From Trichomonas vaginalis G3 (Eukaryota; Parabasalia; Trichomonadida; Trichomonadidae), in contig NC_067204.1 in assembly GCF_026262505.1 (NCBI RefSeq), forward strand, positions 11,488,522 through 11,552,521: a stretch of DNA of 64,000 bases, written 5' to 3'. Each line of letters starts with the position of its first letter. Within the stretch, counting starts at the first letter, position 1. A program made the translations under genes and the position numbers. This document shows positions 59,676 to 64,000 of the stretch, one piece after another. Below the pieces are notes generated by a model. It was not told the origin of the DNA and ran no database searches. It saw nothing but the letters and a program-made list of their open reading frames with translations.

Positions 59676-59742
59676 TTAAGATAGAAAAAATAAAGTTAGT
59701 TTTTATTTTATTTATTTTTTTATCCTGTATGTAAGAACAGTA
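59676..59742 (+). promoter_or_regulatory. Shared promoter/leader cassette of the 59,743 gene
   Basis: TTCCTTAAGATAGAAAAAAT, AAAGTTAGTTTTTATTTTAT and CCTGTATGTAAGAACAGTA before ATG. Confidence 0.6.
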
Positions 59743-60522
59743 ATGTCAACATTAGAGAACACAACAACTGCTATCGTTCATGAAGCCATAAATGAAGAAT
59801 ACGAATACATACAATATAACAAACAATTGAGACTCATTCGTTCAGTCAAAGATGATATGTATCAAATGCAAAGTATAATGAACGCTCTTCGTTCTACAAA
59901 GCAAGCATATCATTGGTTTGAAAACCAACAGGCAAAAGAACTTTTAGAAGAATTTCCTCATATGATTGCTTCCCTCGGAAAACCGAGGGAAGAGATTCCG
60001 TACGAAAATCGCAAGAATTTGGCTCCTGGTTTGAAAGGTTATTATGTTCATAGACTTTTAGTAAATGCTGTAGCAATGTGGGCTTCACCTCGTTATGCTT
60101 GTTATATTTTCATGATGTTAGATGAACTATATAAAGCAGAACGTGGAGAGATGGAAAAGAAACTTCAAGCAAAAGATGAAGTCATTGAATCCAAAGACAA
60201 AAGCATACAGAAAAGAATACCACGTTCAGTACCAAAAGGAAAGGAAAAGAGTTATAAGTATATGATTTATACTGAAGAGTTGGAGAAAGAAGAAGATAGA
60301 GATATGGTTATGTTGCATTTAGTCAGAAGAAACAACAAAAGCTTTTACGACCTTGCTAAAATATATAAATCTGACAGAAACTGGTTCTATCGTGAAAACT
60401 TACCGATTTCAATGACACCGAATGAGCAAATAAAGGAAATTGTCAAAAATACTCTTCCTCAAACACACTATGACATCAAAGGTTGCACAATACTTACCTT
60501 CAAAGAAGACTTACATTACTGA
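59743..60522 (+). CDS. KilA-N-type protein with DUF3627-like C-terminus
   Basis: 259 residues. N-terminal part is a divergent KilA-N (HWFENQQAKELLEEF, then LKGYYVHRLLVNAVAMWASP and RYACYIFMMLDELY), followed by a coiled coil (MEKKLQAKDEVIESKDKSIQ) and a domain RIPRSVPKGKEKSYKYMIYT...DMVMLHLVRRNNKSFYDLAK that resembles DUF3627 of insect-virus KilA-N proteins. A TCCCTCGG/CCGAGGGA hairpin with AAAA loop is read in frame (59,971-59,990). Intact. Confidence 0.7.
   Translation: MSTLENTTTAIVHEAINEEYEYIQYNKQLRLIRSVKDDMYQMQSIMNALRSTKQAYHWFENQQAKELLEEFPHMIASLGKPREEIPYENRKNLAPGLKGYYVHRLLVNAVAMWASPRYACYIFMMLDELYKAERGEMEKKLQAKDEVIESKDKSIQKRIPRSVPKGKEKSYKYMIYTEELEKEEDRDMVMLHLVRRNNKSFYDLAKIYKSDRNWFYRENLPISMTPNEQIKEIVKNTLPQTHYDIKGCTILTFKEDLHY
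59971..59990. repeat. Hairpin in frame within a KilA-N gene
   Basis: TCCCTCGG-AAAA-CCGAGGGA, read as SLGKPRE. It uses the same CCCTCGG word as the outer repeats of the 3.7-kb island. Confidence 0.8.
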
Positions 60523-60586
60523 AGGAAAAAATAACAGAATATTTCGATAACTTCAAGAGGAAGAATGAACAAAAATATATTTTTGG

Positions 60587-61060
60587 TTAAATAGCTTCAG
60601 GGTCAATTTCTTCAACCATTTCACTTCCTTCGTCAATGTCAATTGAAGCTTCTTCAACCTTTGGTAAGAACTTTTGTATAACATCTTTGTTCGTTATTGT
60701 CTTCAGAGATGAAGGATAATATTTCACATTTATTTCACCCTTCTTATATTCTTTCTGTTCGGAAAGATTTAAAGCAATACTGAAGAAGTCAATGTTGGAG
60801 TTCTTTATAACAGTATAATGAGTATCTTTGACATTCACGAAGAAACCCTTTTGTTTCAAAACTACTGCTAACTCTTGTGAAGTATAACGTTTGCGGTCAA
60901 TGACAATAGCTAATGGTCTGACATACTGACCGAACTTAGATTCTTTCACAAACTTCTTGTTAAAGATAACATTGACGTTTGAAGCACCATTGAACTCATT
61001 CTTGATGGCAGTAGCGAGAGCATTGTATGAAAAGAACTTGCAATCTTGCATGTGTTTCAT
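60587..61060 (-). CDS. Small conserved Polinton protein
   Basis: 157 residues, MKHMQDCKFFSYNALATAI. Equivalent of 2,192 and 37,686: strand NVNVIFNKKF, KPLAIVIDRKR-like middle (RPLAIVIDRK) and acidic end (IDEGSEMVEEIDPEAI). Divergent from the polymerase gene. Looks whole. Function unknown; present in all three elements, so probably a core component. Confidence 0.5.
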   Translation of the reverse strand: MKHMQDCKFFSYNALATAIKNEFNGASNVNVIFNKKFVKESKFGQYVRPLAIVIDRKRYTSQELAVVLKQKGFFVNVKDTHYTVIKNSNIDFFSIALNLSEQKEYKKGEINVKYYPSSLKTITNKDVIQKFLPKVEEASIDIDEGSEMVEEIDPEAI

Positions 61061-61151
61061 TAAAATAAAAATATTAAATTATTTTGAAAAATAACTTAAA
61101 AAAATCTAAGTTTATTTTTTCGAAAAAATATTTTTTTATTTCCTACTAAAG

Positions 61152-64000
61152 ATGTATCGGAAGTTGTCTAAGTTAGAACACTCAGAAATAAAACAACTTC
61201 TTACAGAAGCTAATATAGATGTTGCAAAGCATTACGCAACAAACAAAAAAGCACTCGCTGACTTCATTAAAGACTATAATGGTGCAATAAGTTATGATAG
61301 AATTCATGAGTTCATAAAGCCGCAACGCGGCGAGGACGAAGTCCATGCAAGAGCATTTCCTTTAAATGACATTGCTATTGACTTATATCATAGACGTTCA
61401 GTACCTCATGAAGTAAGAAGAGAAATGTTTGACATAACAAATGCAAACGTTGGTGAAACAAGAAGAAGAGACGACACACTGAAACAACAGAGAAGAGAGA
61501 TGTTTAAAAGTGCTATAGAACAAGTTCGCAAAGCTAACGATGTCATTCGTTCCATTGACGACAAACCAAAAGAAGGTGAGAGATGGTTAAAGAAAGATGA
61601 AGAGAATAGGAAGAGAAATGTGAAGTCAGGCAATAGACTCATTGACTTTAACATCGAAGCTTTAGATGAACCAAACAGAGAATATTTACACAAACATTTC
61701 GGTAAGGTTTTCATGAGACTCTTAGAGAAGATTAAAATAAACTCGCAACAAAGATGGATGGTATGTTATAAACTTGGTGGAAAGTATGAATGTTCTACGT
61801 TAAACCTCAATAATATTGGAACATTACTACATCAGCTCTTGAAGGAGAACTTTATATCAGAGATAGAAGCAAATGCTGCAGGTATTGTTGAAATGCACTA
61901 TGACTTCTTCTTGACAAACATAAAGAATCTTACTGAAATAAAGATGTATGATTTAACAGAATATGAAGGCTTAACGATGTCAGATGTAAAGAAAGGCAAA
62001 CCAAAAAAGAGACCATATAGAGATGAAAGCACACTGACAAATGACCAGAAAGCCATTTTGGAAGCTCTTAAGCAACAGGAAACCCAGCACTTATAGAAAG
62101 CTTTTGGAAAGATAATGGTGAAAAGAAGTTTTATAAGAAGAGAAGCGGTCAGTTATGGAAGTATCTTTGCACATTACCTATAAATCTTGAACGCTACCAA
62201 ATCTTCAATGAACTGAACAAAAGAACTGCAATACTTATGACAGAGGACAATTGTTTCGTTTATGCTTGCATTCAGGCTGGAGTAAATGAAGAAACTATTG
62301 ACCACATGAGAGAAGTCATTCGTGTTAGAGACTTTCCTCAAAGTAAAGTACAAGAAATTTCTGACGCAACAGGTATAGCATTTAATGTTACCATTGGTTA
62401 TTTCAATGACTCAAGACATAATGAAATAAAGAGATATATACCAAAAGAATGCGAAACTGTTAGAACTATTGACTTACTTCTTGTTGAAGACCACTACATG
62501 CTAAATGAAAGACTTCCAATGACAACATACTTCATTCGAAACTATAAAGAAATTCTCAAAGCTTGTGGTGGAATGAACATTGAGAAACAGATGAAGATTT
62601 ATACAAAGAGAGAAGATAAATATGTAGTTCGTTATGATAGAACAACACCGTTATGGGATGTTATGAAAACATTGTGGGAGTGCAAATATTTCGAACCTAT
62701 TTCTTATGGAGAACTTTTCACATATACTACTGACTTATATAAACAGAACCTTGCACCATTTAAAGATTTGACATATGCTCCAAAGTATTGTGTACAACTG
62801 AAGAAGAAAGCAGAGTCAAAAGAAGTAAATAAAGCTAAATGTAAATTCATTCCTGAGCACGTTTTCTTTGCTGACTTTGAGTGTAGTACGATGGCTTTCA
62901 TAAAGCTTTTAACATCTGTTATGACAGTGAAGATGGTTCAGTGAGTGAAAGCATTTGGGGTCAAAACTGTGCAACAGAATTTTTGGAAAGACTTCCTGAC
63001 AAGAGTTTAATATATTTCCATAACCTCAGTTATGACATAAACTTCATCTTAAGACACATGACAGAAGTGAAAGGAACTCCCATCATTAAAGGTTCACGAA
63101 CAATGCAAATAACTGGCTTATATAAAGGACGGGCAATTATTATAAAAGACTCTTACAGTGTTATAAATAAGAAGCTTAAACTATTTCCTGCTATGTTTAA
63201 CTTACAAACAGGACCGAAAGAAGTATTTCCATATAACTACTACAGCAGTGTTTTGTTAGCAAATGACAACAGAACTGGTGTCATTTCTGAAGCATGTAAG
63301 TTTATCCATGATGCAGATACATTTATGAAGAACATAGATTCCATCAAAGGTTGCAGAATAGATGAAAACCACTTCGACTTAGAAAAATATAGCACGTTTT
63401 ACTGCAAACAAGATGTAAGAATTTTAAGAGAAGGTTTTGTAAAGTTCTGCAATGACTTATTGAAAGAGTTTGATTTAAACGTTTATGACTACGTTAGTAT
63501 TTGTTCTATTGCTAACAAATTGTTTGAGAACAGAGTATACTTCCCGAATGGAAATCTTTATGACCTCTCAAATAAACCAAGAGAATTTATTTCGAGATGC
63601 ATTCAAGGTGGAAGATGTATGTTGTCAGATAACATGAAACAAAAGAGCAAAAAGAAACTCATTGCTGACTTCGACACTGTTTCATTATATCCTTCAGCTA
63701 TAGCAAGACTTTATACTTTAGAAGGTATTCCAAAAGTATTGAAGGATGAGATGTTAAGCACAGAGTATCTCATGAGACATTTATTCGATGATGACCAAAA
63801 GGAACCCATTGGTGAAAAGTTTATGTCTGGCTTCTTTGTTCTCATTAAGATAACAGAGATTGGTATACCCAGACACTTTCATTTAATAGTTTGCGACCCT
63901 GAACTAAATCCAGAACTTAACGTTCCAAGAAGTTCAAACACTTGCTGTCTCATGCATGTTGACCATATAACATTACAAGACCTCATAAAATATCAAGGTG
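61152..64000 (+). pseudogene. Protein-primed family B DNA polymerase, broken, runs off the window
   Basis: Pieces in order show an N-terminal helical extension (MYRKLSKLEHSEIKQLL), a middle part, and the polymerase: exonuclease motif I FADFECST, motif II YFHNLSYDINFI, motif III YCKQDVRILREGF, and polymerase motif A FDTVSLYPSAI near 63,680. The rest lies to the right. In Polintons this enzyme copies the linear genome using a terminal protein as primer. A mini-hairpin pair (61,319-61,344) sits in frame in the N-terminal piece. About two or three breaks in the visible part. Confidence 0.85.
61319..61344. repeat. Mini-hairpin pair in frame
   Basis: GCCGCAACGCGGC (61,319-61,331) and GGACGAAGTCC (61,334-61,344), read as KPQRGEDEVHA. 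Inverted equivalent of the pair at 49,885. Confidence 0.9.

Larger units (their letters stand above)
48700..64000. mobile_element. Polinton C (Maverick), right end outside the window
   Basis: At least 15.3 kb. Minor virion-type genes, packaging ATPase, penton-like protein, very long fibre gene, integrase, two KilA-N genes, small conserved protein and the protein-primed polymerase. GAC/AAC codon habit as in element A. Some genes (integrase, KilA-N, penton-like) look whole; I count roughly a dozen breaks in the rest. Shared near-identical segments with A and B indicate recent activity. Confidence 0.85.

Overview
The window reads as nuclear DNA of a parabasalid protist, most likely a trichomonad. 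It is strongly AT-rich and the host genes show no introns. It carries DUF3447-type ankyrin genes, a U1-C protein with a proline-rich tail, and a dense load of Polinton/Maverick elements, including one with a bacterial-type Dam-like adenine methylase. The species cannot be fixed from sequence alone.

Layout. 1-16,985: Polinton A, running in from the left, with penton-like protein, SF3 helicase, packaging ATPase, integrase, fibre-like protein, several minor virion-type proteins and a D12-class methylase. It is interrupted at 5,074-8,775 by a 3.7-kb island bounded by inverted repeats and filled with palindromic modules. 17,100-36,870: host segment, with a small unknown gene (18,456), a large alpha-solenoid protein (19,091), a MATE transporter (22,003), a 1.3-kb terminal-inverted-repeat element without a transposase (24,061-25,402), a frameshifted ankyrin gene (26,999) and an ankyrin relic (29,270), a Rictor-like TORC2 subunit (29,798), a 5'-truncated unknown gene (34,573) and U1-C (35,953). 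About 36,877-48,660: Polinton B, with major capsid protein, ATPase, penton-like protein, intact fibre-like protein, a KilA-N gene and an integrase remnant. About 48,700-64,000: Polinton C, with ATPase, penton-like protein, a very long fibre gene, an integrase that looks whole, two KilA-N genes and a protein-primed DNA polymerase running off the right edge.

The three elements are fossils in various states of decay: each has whole-looking genes beside broken ones. A and C show roughly a dozen breaks each, B about half that. They share near-identical segments (fibre domains, a KilA-N cassette), so exchange between them was recent. Their virion genes follow the Polinton plan: double-jelly-roll capsid, penton-like protein, HerA/FtsK-type ATPase, amphipathic pVI-like peptides, integrase and protein-primed polymerase.

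Main points for a second look: (1) fibre proteins of phage tail-fibre type that are mosaics of one another; (2) families of tiny GC-rich hairpins with 3-base loops, in pairs, inserted in frame inside genes; (3) 16-bp palindromes all centred on AGATCT, kept perfect by paired changes, in an element with a Dam-like (GATC-type) methylase; (4) the 3.7-kb inverted-repeat island with a GC-richer orphan gene behind a 16-unit palindrome array; (5) a promoter cassette shared by KilA-N and cargo genes.
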